DNA from: Ignavibacteriales bacterium
GTDB taxonomy: Bacteria; Bacteroidota; Ignavibacteria; Ignavibacteriales; Melioribacteraceae
NCBI GenBank assembly: GCA_026390795.1
Contig: JAPLFG010000003.1
Location: forward strand, 1-64,000
Length of the DNA stretch: 64,000 nucleotides
Reading direction: 5' to 3'
This document shows, in pieces, positions 1-6,598 of the stretch. Below the pieces are notes generated by a model, which was given only the letters and a program-made list of their open reading frames with translations, ran no database searches and was not told where the DNA came from. The translations under genes were made by a program, and so were the position numbers. Numbering within the stretch: position 1 is the first letter of the stretch; each line of letters starts with the position of its first letter.

Positions 1-327
1 AGTATTTGCCGTAAGATTGCTTGAGGGTCTAAAAGTTGCAGTCGTGCCTGTATAAGATACTGTGCCTGAGACAAACGATGTTCCTTGCATCAATGTAAAT
101 GTTGCGGTGGTAATTGATGAAGAGTTCATCGCTTCACTGAAAGTTGCGGTTATATTACTGCCAAAAGCCACAGCAGTTGCAGCATTAGCAGGACTTGTTG
201 AACTCACTGTTGGTATTGTGACGACTGTTGGAGTTGTAACTCCAACTCTATCATCGCAGCTAGCCATAATCATTACAATCATCAGTGGAATTAACAACAT
301 CTTGAAATAGTTTTTTATCTTGTTCAT
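1..327 (-). CDS. Ig-like (Big_5-type) lipoprotein, N-terminal part only
   Basis: The gene begins at 327 and runs off the left edge, giving 109 residues. The start is an ATG preceded by AGGAGG. The N-terminus is a hydrophobic signal segment ending in a lipobox-like Met-Ala-Ser-Cys, so a lipoprotein is likely. After a Thr/Val-rich linker (residues ~28-45) comes a stretch with 'SPANAATAVAFGSNITATFS', 'MNSSSITTATFTL' and 'VSGTVSYTGTTATFRP', the pattern of bacterial Ig-like domain 5 (SbsA-type). In Bacteroidota such domains often precede a DUF3494 ice-binding-like domain; the C-terminus is outside the window, so that is only a suggestion. A copy of the shared 37-bp upstream motif lies about 80 bp upstream (406-443), as it does for the DUF3494 gene at 46643-47923. 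Confidence 0.8.
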   Translation of the reverse strand, partial: MNKIKNYFKMLLIPLMIVMIMASCDDRVGVTTPTVVTIPTVSSTSPANAATAVAFGSNITATFSEAMNSSSITTATFTLMQGTSFVSGTVSYTGTTATFRPSSNLTANT

Positions 328-405
328 TTTAAAGTTACCTCCTAAGGTAAATTAGTTCTCGTTTGCTTTTTACATATATAACGTAAGTAGATATTAACAT
401 TGTTG

Positions 406-443
406 TAATCGGTCAAAAGGATGAAAAAAGGACTACACCTTTT
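406..443 (-). promoter_or_regulatory. shared upstream motif, copy 1
   Basis: This copy of the repeated motif (see the first finding) has AATCGGTCAAAAGGATG, an extra A in the A-run, then GGACTACACC. It sits about 80 bp upstream of the lipoprotein start at 327. The arms AAAAGG and CCTTTT are fully complementary here. Confidence 0.7.
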
Positions 444-599
444 GGATGAGATATCAGTATGATTTCGAGATTTCAATAAGATGGTATTTCACTCGATCAT
501 CAGATACCATAAACAATCCCTTTTAGAACACTTCACTTGAAAAATAATTAACCCCCATGCATGTATTCGGTATCATCCAATCTTTAAATTTTTATACAA

Positions 600-926
600 T
601 TACTGTTCTACTGTTACTGACGGCGTTTGGTCTGAGCTAATTACAATTGTGTAGCGAGTATTCTTTGCAGCAAGAAAAGATACCGACTCATTCTGGGTAA
701 CACTTGTTACTGTAATGTTCCCTTCAGAGAATTTTTGATATTCAGTTGTTTGTCCCGCACCGATATCGTTAATGCTCAATTTATCGTTTCCCGTCGTCTG
801 TACATTTACATTGACTTTATTTGACTGTTCATTCTTTATACGGAACTGAGGGTCAGAACTACTTGAACAGGCATTGATGAAAACAAAAAGTACTAAGCTA
901 AGAATACCGATAAATATTTTTTTCAT
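600..926 (-). CDS. small lipoprotein, unknown function
   Basis: This is a 108-residue lipoprotein. The start ATG at 926 follows AGGAGA with good spacing. Residues 1-19 form a signal peptide ending in the lipobox Ile-Asn-Ala-Cys (Cys20), followed by a run of Ser. The rest is a small beta-rich Thr/Val/Asn sequence ('NKVNVNVQTTGNDKLSIND', 'GNITVTSVTQNESVSFLAAK') that I cannot assign to a named family. It probably sits in the outer membrane or periplasm. The nearest upstream motif copy is about 300 bp away (1231-1267), farther than usual, so shared control is uncertain. Confidence 0.75.
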   Translation of the reverse strand: MKKIFIGILSLVLFVFINACSSSSDPQFRIKNEQSNKVNVNVQTTGNDKLSINDIGAGQTTEYQKFSEGNITVTSVTQNESVSFLAAKNTRYTIVISSDQTPSVTVEQ

Positions 927-1482
927 ATGATCTCCTAGGTAAATTATTTGGTAACCACAGATACAACAGTGGTGGATGTCTTAAGATTATTCTTCCAATT
1001 ATTTTAGAAATAAATATCCAAGCGTGTAAGCGAATTAAATTTCTTGATCGCGTAATGAACATTCTTTTTAATTGTATTTATGAAATTGATCCTTTTTAAT
1101 TTTTCTTTTTAACTATTAGAATTGCACTTTTAACTGCTTAAATAGCAATCCATTGTAATGAAGACTCTATTTCTTATTCGCATTAGTCATATTATCCTAT
1201 ACTAAAATTTCTTAATAGTGAGAAGGTATATCAATAGGGCAAAAGGATGAAAAAGGAACTACATCTTATAGATGAATGAATTCACAATATTTTCAAATCT
1301 AAAGAAAGTATTTTTGAGCGAAAATCTTAAACTATAATGTTCAGTTAGTAATTTTTGTTTCATGGCGTTGATCATGAGATTGTTTCAGAATCATTTAATT
1401 CATTCTTATTGTGTCATTAAATATCTTGGAGTGTCTCAAATGCTGTTCTTTATTTTCATATTTTCAATCATTCTTTAAGCGA
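927..1482. other. gene-free stretch
   Basis: I see no convincing gene in these 556 bases: minus-strand ATGs open only frames of a few codons or run into 600-926 without a ribosome site. It contains motif copy 2 at 1231-1267. The DNA between the motif and 926 could be a long leader or an untranslated RNA. Confidence 0.5.
1231..1267 (-). promoter_or_regulatory. shared upstream motif, copy 2
   Basis: The copy reads TCAATAGGGC, AAAAGGATG, AAAAAGGAACTA, CATCTTA. It is one of the best-preserved cores but has no start codon within 110 bp downstream on the minus strand. The first gene in that direction starts at 926. Confidence 0.65.
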
Positions 1483-1617
1483 CTAACTCATTTGTTGATT
1501 GAAGAGAACTTGGTTTGTCTTAATATTTTTCTTTTCTCTTTTAGCTGCCTTTTTTTCTTTCATAGTTTTAGCAGTTTCTTTCTTTAGATTCTTTTTACCG
1601 CTTTGATCTTTGCTCAT
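1483..1617 (-). CDS. Lys-rich mini-protein (44 aa), copy 1 of 3
   Basis: A 44-codon reading frame starts at ATG 1617 after GGAAGAAAA and overlaps the last 23 bases of the sigma-factor gene, so it is probably translationally coupled to it. The protein begins MSKDQSGKKNLKKETAKTM and continues KEKKAAKREKKN. It is almost all Lys/Glu/Ala and has no membrane segment. The same protein occurs at 16024-16149 (MSKGQDAKKGSKKEPAKTM) and as a broken copy at 13637-13759. Conservation of the amino-acid sequence between copies argues that it is real. Function is unknown; a nucleic-acid or ribosome-binding role would fit the charge but is only a guess. Confidence 0.7.
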   Translation of the reverse strand: MSKDQSGKKNLKKETAKTMKEKKAAKREKKNIKTNQVLFNQQMS

Positions 1618-2206
1618 AATTTTCTTCCTTAATTTTTAATGCAGGGTGGTTATTTGACTGAACATAATTGTGGAGAAGTGCATATAGAATTTTTCGTGTG
1701 CGGTTTAATCGTGAGCGCACAGTACCTATGGGACAATCAACAAATTCAGAAATTTCTTTATATGAGTAACCCTCAATATCAGATAGGAAAACAACTGTGC
1801 GGAAATCATCAGGTAAAGTAGAAAGTGCATTTACAATTTCATCATCAAAAACATTGTAGAATTCATCCTGTATATAGTGCTGTGTTGATACATCTTCCGG
1901 TTTAATATTTTCATAAAAATTTTGGACATCATCGTAATCAAGTTTGAAAGGTTGTTTATTCTTTTTGCGGTAATCATTTATGAATGAATTTTTCATAATT
2001 TTGAACAGCCACGCTCTTGCGTTTGAACCTTTTTTATAATTATCGAAGAATCTAAATGCTTTCAACAAAGTATCCTGTAATAAGTCTTCGGAATCGTCAT
2101 TATCATTCGTCATTTTTAAGGCATAATTTTTGAGTGAACTTAAATGAGGAATTACTTCTGAATTGAAGTCAGAATATTTTTGTTCTAGAATAAGATCTTT
2201 AATCAA
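1595..2206 (-). CDS. ECF (extracytoplasmic function) RNA polymerase sigma factor
   Basis: This 203-residue protein is a sigma-70 family ECF sigma factor that directs RNA polymerase to a set of alternative promoters. Region 2 spans about residues 20-85, with 'DSEDLLQDTLLKAF' and 'NARAWLFKIMKNSFINDYRKK'. Region 4 spans about 125-178, with 'LSTLPDDFRTVVFLSDIEGYS', 'KEISEFVDCPIGTVRSRLNR'. Regions 3 and 1.1 are absent, as expected for ECF. The start appears to be TTG at 2206 after GGAAAG; the first ATG would cut into region 2. No classic anti-sigma gene follows; the Lys-rich mini-protein overlaps the 3' end. It may share a transcript with 2271-2651 (64 bp gap). It is a candidate reader of the repeated 37-bp motif, by inference. 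Confidence 0.93.
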   Translation of the reverse strand: MIKDLILEQKYSDFNSEVIPHLSSLKNYALKMTNDNDDSEDLLQDTLLKAFRFFDNYKKGSNARAWLFKIMKNSFINDYRKKNKQPFKLDYDDVQNFYENIKPEDVSTQHYIQDEFYNVFDDEIVNALSTLPDDFRTVVFLSDIEGYSYKEISEFVDCPIGTVRSRLNRTRKILYALLHNYVQSNNHPALKIKEENYEQRSKR

Positions 2207-2270
2207 TGTGTCTTTCCAAGTTAATTCAATGAAATCTATTTAGCTTATTCTCATCTTTGAATTAGAAACT

Positions 2271-2651
2271 CTATTTGGAAAAGTATGCTCTTACTTTTGC
2301 GGCGAATTGATTCTCGGTCATCTTGGCAGCAGTCCCAGTTTCAATCACTCGTCCAATTTGCTTTTCATTCTCGAGTTGTTTTTTGAACTCAACCTTCGCC
2401 TCACCAGGTCCAACTATCAGAATCGATTCTGCATCTTTAACAATCGAAATTACCTCACCATAGTATTTGTTGAGATGATTCATAAAGCGTCTGTCACGAA
2501 TATCCTCTTCAGAGTTTTTTTGCGCCTCACCGGAGAATCGAACATGTTTTTCCATGTCTGATGTGATTGACTTTATCTCTTCCTGATCCTCTGTTATACT
2601 TACTATGACCGCTTTTCTATGGTCAATCCACAAACCCACTTTTTTTTTCAA
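2271..2651 (-). CDS. eRF1/BaeRF-like small protein, unknown function
   Basis: This 126-residue soluble protein begins 'KKKVGLWIDHRKAVIVSI' and carries a conserved 'ESILIVGPGEAKVEF' segment followed by a Thr-rich turn and an Ala/Lys C-terminus. The layout resembles the single-domain release-factor-like 'translational machinery' proteins of bacteria (BaeRF group), a weak resemblance. The start is most likely TTG at 2651, preceded by GAGAG. The sigma-factor gene begins 64 bp downstream and also uses TTG, so the two may form one low-efficiency transcript. A ribosome-related stress role would fit the neighbourhood but is inferred. Confidence 0.7.
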   Translation of the reverse strand: MKKKVGLWIDHRKAVIVSITEDQEEIKSITSDMEKHVRFSGEAQKNSEEDIRDRRFMNHLNKYYGEVISIVKDAESILIVGPGEAKVEFKKQLENEKQIGRVIETGTAAKMTENQFAAKVRAYFSK

Positions 2652-2726
2652 TTTTTTTCTCTCGACTTTTTCAAAATTTTAAAATTCATTTTAGCATTAA
2701 TCACTTCTCTTCACTTTCAGTCTAGA

Positions 2727-2942
2727 CTATTTCTTTCTGCCGGATAGAAACACAATACCGCCGATTACTATTACACCCATACCAATAAATGGAGACCAAC
2801 TTGCTGTATGTTCTTTATCCTTTGTTATTTCGACGCTGCCTAAGTCCACAATTTTTTCTCTTGTTACATAATTAAAACCGGTATAGAGAGTCATCGCAAA
2901 ACCTATTGCGAGAATAATGAGGCCTACTGATCTTGTATTCAT
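2727..2942 (-). CDS. DUF3185-like two-helix membrane protein
   Basis: The 71-residue protein has one membrane helix at about residues 5-25 ('VGLIILAIGFAMTLYTGFNY') and a second at about 50-67 ('SPFIGMGVIVIGGIVFLSG'), separated by a charged loop. It ends with RKK. Size and layout match small inner-membrane proteins of the DUF3185 type. The function is unknown. It is flanked by stress-type small proteins on the same strand. Confidence 0.7.
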   Translation of the reverse strand: MNTRSVGLIILAIGFAMTLYTGFNYVTREKIVDLGSVEITKDKEHTASWSPFIGMGVIVIGGIVFLSGRKK

Positions 2943-3092
2943 TGTTATAATCCTTTATTTATTTTTCTAATGAGCATATTCCATTTGTATTCCCCTCCAA
3001 ATAATCCAAGTAACAAAATTATTTGATGATCAATAATTAATTGAATTTTACGAACATTCATTATTGCATGATAGATATTAAAGCAAACCTCG

Positions 3093-3311
3093 TTAGATAA
3101 ATTTTATTTGAAGTATTTCTTTTGCTATTGTTTCTTGGGCTTCGGGAACTAAAAGCTGAACACCTTCTGATTGATTAAACAAATGCAAAGTTTCTCCTCG
3201 GTCCTTTTTAAGAATGTTTGCTCTAATTCCGGCTTCTCTGAGATCTCTTTTTGCAATTATTGCATAAAATTCATTCTCAAATATTCCAATCACTATGTTG
3301 TGCTCATTCAT
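3093..3311 (-). CDS. DUF2007-like putative signal-transducing protein
   Basis: The 72-residue soluble protein reads 'VIGIFENEFYAIIAKRDLREAGIRANILKKD' then 'GVQLLVPEAQETIAKEIL'. This is the pattern of DUF2007, a small ferredoxin-like fold with an A-x-x-L-L-V-P/x-x-A segment. It is the last of a tightly packed set: 3318-3650 ends only 6 bp upstream, and 3662-4288 ends 11 bp before that. The molecular function of the family is not settled. Confidence 0.75.
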   Translation of the reverse strand: MNEHNIVIGIFENEFYAIIAKRDLREAGIRANILKKDRGETLHLFNQSEGVQLLVPEAQETIAKEILQIKFI

Positions 3312-3317
3312 GATATT

Positions 3318-3650
3318 TTAAATACCCATGTTCGCTAATGCATTTGCAATGTAATTCACATTTTCTACCAATTGCGGGTGCGATTCTTCAAAACCTTTTA
3401 CCGAACTGGACAAACCATCAACGGCAATCTTTAAAAGTGTTGGATTCTTCTCATGCCGTGTTGCTTCGTGAGCAGAGCGTTCCATGAATCCGGCAATGCT
3501 CTCCGCATGTTCTCTTTGTGCTTCTGAAAATTTCGAAATTTCGGGTTTCAGAGTTGCCAGCAGATCAAGAAGCTCAGTTTTATTTTTTGCCGTGAGAGAA
3601 CTGTTTGTCCTAATCTTCTCTTCGATTTTTTCAATTGTATTTTGCACCAT
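3318..3650 (-). CDS. DUF4404-like helical protein
   Basis: This 110-residue protein is entirely helical with charged heptads ('NTIEKIEEKIRTNSSLTAKNK', 'ELLDLLATLKPEISKFSEAQ', 'HPQLVENVNYIANALANMGI'). The C-terminal 'SHPQLVENVNYIANALANMGI' resembles the end of DUF4404 proteins, which are small and of unknown function. There is no signal peptide or membrane helix. It lies in the probable operon 4288-3093. Confidence 0.65.
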   Translation of the reverse strand: MVQNTIEKIEEKIRTNSSLTAKNKTELLDLLATLKPEISKFSEAQREHAESIAGFMERSAHEATRHEKNPTLLKIAVDGLSSSVKGFEESHPQLVENVNYIANALANMGI

Positions 3651-3661
3651 CTCTTCAGCTC

Positions 3662-4288
3662 CTATTTAATAATTGCCTTCCGTCTTAATGCAGGTATAAC
3701 AAGTTCGGCAATATCTTCTTGGACAGCTTTAATTGAATTACGTTCTGGAGAATTACTTGTTGCACTCCAAATCATTCGCTCATCATTCCTAATCACCCAC
3801 ACATCAATTGCGCGACGGTTAATAATTTGAGACTCAACATATCCCGGATGTTGAACGTTACGGAAATATGTGTCATACCTTTTTCGAAAAATATTATAGC
3901 GTGATTCTATTTTGGTTGTAACGTAACTATCTACATAATGTGATTTCGTTTCATCGTAAAGAAGACGAGTAATAAGAATTCCATCGAATCCTTTTTCTTG
4001 AACAGTTTGAATTACTTGATTTGTATCCGGCAATAGATCCGGAAATAGATTGTATGACGAAGTTGCTTGGACACCATGTTTGGAAAGTTCGCTGACAAAT
4101 GCATCCTCCCAGATTCGCCGCTGAACGGGATCTTTTCTTATGGCGATTACAAATATTTTCTTCAACGGAGATTCATGATATGATGGATCATTCCATACAT
4201 CAACGAGTGATGATGTTGAACAACTTTCTACTAGAATCAGTAGACAGCCGAACACTACAGTCATGATAAATTTTTCATACAGTTTCAT
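3662..4288 (-). CDS. DUF4136/GNA1162-like lipoprotein
   Basis: The 208-residue protein has a signal segment ending in a Val-Glu-Ser-Cys lipobox near residue 23, followed by 'STSSLVDVWNDPSY', a hallmark of outer-membrane lipoproteins that carry a small Rossmann-like domain. 'LKKIFVIAIRKDPVQRRIWED' and 'KGFDGILITRLL' follow the usual order of that fold (TolB-N-like). The C-terminal half ('VWVIRNDERMIWSATSNSPERN') is typical of DUF4136-like proteins. It probably anchors at the cell envelope; the partner is unknown. It lies 46 bp downstream of the alcohol dehydrogenase. Confidence 0.7.
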   Translation of the reverse strand: MKLYEKFIMTVVFGCLLILVESCSTSSLVDVWNDPSYHESPLKKIFVIAIRKDPVQRRIWEDAFVSELSKHGVQATSSYNLFPDLLPDTNQVIQTVQEKGFDGILITRLLYDETKSHYVDSYVTTKIESRYNIFRKRYDTYFRNVQHPGYVESQIINRRAIDVWVIRNDERMIWSATSNSPERNSIKAVQEDIAELVIPALRRKAIIK

Positions 4289-4334
4289 TTTATATCTCTT
4301 CTACTAAATGTGACTCGCATAATTATTTGCTCTC

Positions 4335-5366
4335 TCATTGATTTGTAAGAATAACTTTGAGAGCTTTTTCTTTTGCTGCATTTCCAAATGTATCGTATGC
4401 TTTCATTATTTCGTTTAGTGCAAACCGATGAGTTATTAGTTTTGCCGGTTGCAGTTTTCCTGACAATACTGTTTTCAACAACAATGGTATGGTTACTGTA
4501 TCAACAAGACGGGTTGTAATTGTTATGTTTCTAGACCACAACTTTTCTAGATGTAATTCAACACTTTTGCCGTGAACACCAATGTTTGCTATGTTTCCTC
4601 CAGCAGCAATGATTGATTGACAAATATCAAATGTCGCAGGTATACCTACTGCTTCGATAGCTACGTCAACCCCCTTTCCATTTGTAAGTTTCATTATATC
4701 TTCAATAGTATTGTTACTAACAAGCTTTGTTGCTCCAAATGTTTTTGCAATTTTTAACCGGTTTTCATCTTGATCAACCATTATAATCTCGGCTGGGGAA
4801 TAGAATTGTGCAGTTAGTAAAGCTGCAAGTCCAATTGGTCCTGCACCAACTATAGCAACTGTATCTCCTGGTTCGATTTGTCCCTTTAGAACTCCGCATT
4901 CAAACCCGGTTGGTAAAATATCGCTCAACATAACAAGCGCTTCTTCATCCACACCATCCGGAAGATGATACAGACTTGTATCGGCATGAGGTATTCTTAC
5001 ATATTCAGCTTGTGTTCCATCGATCATATGACCGAGAATCCAACCGCCGGTTTCGCAATGAGAATACATTCCTTTCTTACACGCGTCACAAATTCCACAA
5101 GATGTGATACATGAAATCAGCACCTTGTCGCCAACTTTAAAATTCGAAACACCCGTTCCAACTTCTTCAATAATACCAACTCCTTCATGCCCAAGTATAA
5201 GACCTTCAATCACTTCAGGAACATCTCCTTTCATGATGTGAAGATCAGTTCCGCAAATGGTAGTTTTTGTTATTTTTATAATTGCATCCGACGAATTTTT
5301 AATTACGGGTTTCGGTTTTTCTTCCCATCCTCGCTTGCCCGGACCATTATATACTAAGGCCTTCAT
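4335..5366 (-). CDS. zinc-dependent alcohol dehydrogenase (MDR family)
   Basis: This 343-residue enzyme is a class III-like zinc alcohol dehydrogenase that oxidises alcohols or reduces aldehydes with NAD(P). The catalytic zinc ligands are Cys38 (in TTICGTDLHIMKGD) and His60-Glu61 (GHEGVG). The structural zinc cysteines are Cys90, Cys93, Cys96 and Cys104. The Rossmann motif 'GAGPIGLAALLTAQ' lies near residue 175. Closest general resemblance is to the Tdh/'alcohol dehydrogenase' group with 'GDVPEVIEGLILGHEGVG', as in many fermentative bacteria. It could act with the keto-acid decarboxylase at 34230-35897, but they are far apart. Confidence 0.92.
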   Translation of the reverse strand: MKALVYNGPGKRGWEEKPKPVIKNSSDAIIKITKTTICGTDLHIMKGDVPEVIEGLILGHEGVGIIEEVGTGVSNFKVGDKVLISCITSCGICDACKKGMYSHCETGGWILGHMIDGTQAEYVRIPHADTSLYHLPDGVDEEALVMLSDILPTGFECGVLKGQIEPGDTVAIVGAGPIGLAALLTAQFYSPAEIIMVDQDENRLKIAKTFGATKLVSNNTIEDIMKLTNGKGVDVAIEAVGIPATFDICQSIIAAGGNIANIGVHGKSVELHLEKLWSRNITITTRLVDTVTIPLLLKTVLSGKLQPAKLITHRFALNEIMKAYDTFGNAAKEKALKVILTNQ

Positions 5367-5409
5367 TACTTTTCCTTTACCTTAATGAAAATGAAATCTG
5401 ATTATTGTT

Positions 5410-5640
5410 TCACTCCTTTTTCCTAAATATGACTATACCTAATAACACACTTAGGATGAAAGTAATAGCGGTTGGTACCCACAACCAGGTTATGTTGCCC
5501 CGCCATCCTTCTTCATTCATACTGTGATTCATTCCGCCGTTTAACAATGTTAGTGTAATAGCTCCGCCGCAAAAGAGTAAGAAAATTATTACAACAATTA
5601 TAAACGCAAGTACAAGAGGTGTATTTGTTATTGATTTCAT
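5410..5640 (-). CDS. two-helix mini membrane protein with Gly-Gly-Met-Asn motif (copy 1)
   Basis: The start chosen is the ATG at 5640 (MKSITNTPL), which follows GAGAGGAT; an in-frame upstream start lacks such a site and would lie inside the GH130 gene. The 76-residue product has helices at about 8-30 and 50-70, joined by 'LNGGMNHSMNEEGWRGNITWLW', and ends in RKKE. The gene at 38553-38774 encodes a clear relative (GGGMNGKINESGWTGGNGLR). The conserved loop faces one side of the membrane; function is unknown. Confidence 0.75.
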   Translation of the reverse strand: MKSITNTPLVLAFIIVVIIFLLFCGGAITLTLLNGGMNHSMNEEGWRGNITWLWVPTAITFILSVLLGIVIFRKKE

Positions 5641-5653
5641 ATAATCCTCTCTT

Positions 5654-6598
5654 TTATGAACTGTGTTGTTCAAGCCAACCAAGCATTTCTTTTATACTGC
5701 CTGTAGCTAAGGCAATGCTTGTATCTGCCGCGCCATAATAAATATTAAGTGTATCGCCATCCGGCCCGATTGTGTACCCGCATGGAAAAACAACATTACC
5801 AACATCGCCCCGTTGCTCGTAAGGTTCTTCCGGAGCGAAGACCCATTCGTTGCCACGCTTAATGCATATTTCTGGTTTGTTCAAATCAAACAGTGCGAGT
5901 CCTAACCTATAAATGCATCCACCACATGATTGTCTTACTCCATGATAAATAACTAACCAGCCCTGTGATGTTTCAATCGGCGGGGGTGAAAGACCAATTT
6001 TATTTGCATCCCACCATGCGCCCTTTCTTGCATCCATCATTAACTTGTGACTTCCCCAATGAATCAAGTCCGGTGAATAAGAAATCCACATATGGGCTCT
6101 TGGCGCACTGACCGGACGATGGATCAAAGCCCAATTACCGCCAATTCGATATGGAAGTAATGCCGCATCTTTATCTTCAGGCGACATTATAATACCATGC
6201 CGTTCAAAGGTGCGGAAATCTTCTGTGAGTGCCAAAGCAACACCGGGACCGTCTCGCGAAAAAGCAGTATAGACAACAACATATTTATTCAATTCTTTAA
6301 CGAAAGTAATTCGCGGATCTTCAATGCCCCATAATTCTTCCGGATGATTCTTAGGATCTGGTAATAGAGTTGGCTCCGGATCAATTTGCCAGCCATCAAT
6401 TCCATTTACGGAACGGGCAACACAAAAGTGAGATAATCCTCGCCGGTCTTCTACACGGCACAAAAGTAAAGTTGTACCATCAGGCAGTAATGTAGCACCT
6501 GCATTGAATACACTGTTTATAGGATAAGGCCAATTATTTGCTGTAAGAATTGGATTTAATTTATTACGGTGAAAAAGTTCTTCATGCTGATTGTTCAT
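5654..6598 (-). CDS. GH130 family glycoside phosphorylase/hydrolase
   Basis: The 314-residue protein is a five-bladed beta-propeller of the GH130 family, which cleaves beta-mannosidic or related linkages, often by phosphorolysis. Family signatures are 'VFNAGATLLPDG', 'GIEDPRITFV', 'YVVVYTAFS', 'WALIHRP', 'KIGLSPPPIET' with 'WLVIYHGV', 'DVGNVVFPCG' and 'NIYYGAADTSIALA'. The start overlaps the end of the glycosyltransferase gene by ATGA (6595-6598), so the two are translationally coupled. That GT4-GH130 pairing recurs in many bacteria and suggests one pathway making or recycling a mannose-containing oligosaccharide; the substrate cannot be read from sequence. Confidence 0.9.
   Translation of the reverse strand: MNNQHEELFHRNKLNPILTANNWPYPINSVFNAGATLLPDGTTLLLCRVEDRRGLSHFCVARSVNGIDGWQIDPEPTLLPDPKNHPEELWGIEDPRITFVKELNKYVVVYTAFSRDGPGVALALTEDFRTFERHGIIMSPEDKDAALLPYRIGGNWALIHRPVSAPRAHMWISYSPDLIHWGSHKLMMDARKGAWWDANKIGLSPPPIETSQGWLVIYHGVRQSCGGCIYRLGLALFDLNKPEICIKRGNEWVFAPEEPYEQRGDVGNVVFPCGYTIGPDGDTLNIYYGAADTSIALATGSIKEMLGWLEQHSS

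Noticed and set aside
62-310. 82-codon plus-strand frame at the left end
   Set aside because: It is antisense to the Ig-like lipoprotein, which has signal peptide, ribosome site and domain support.
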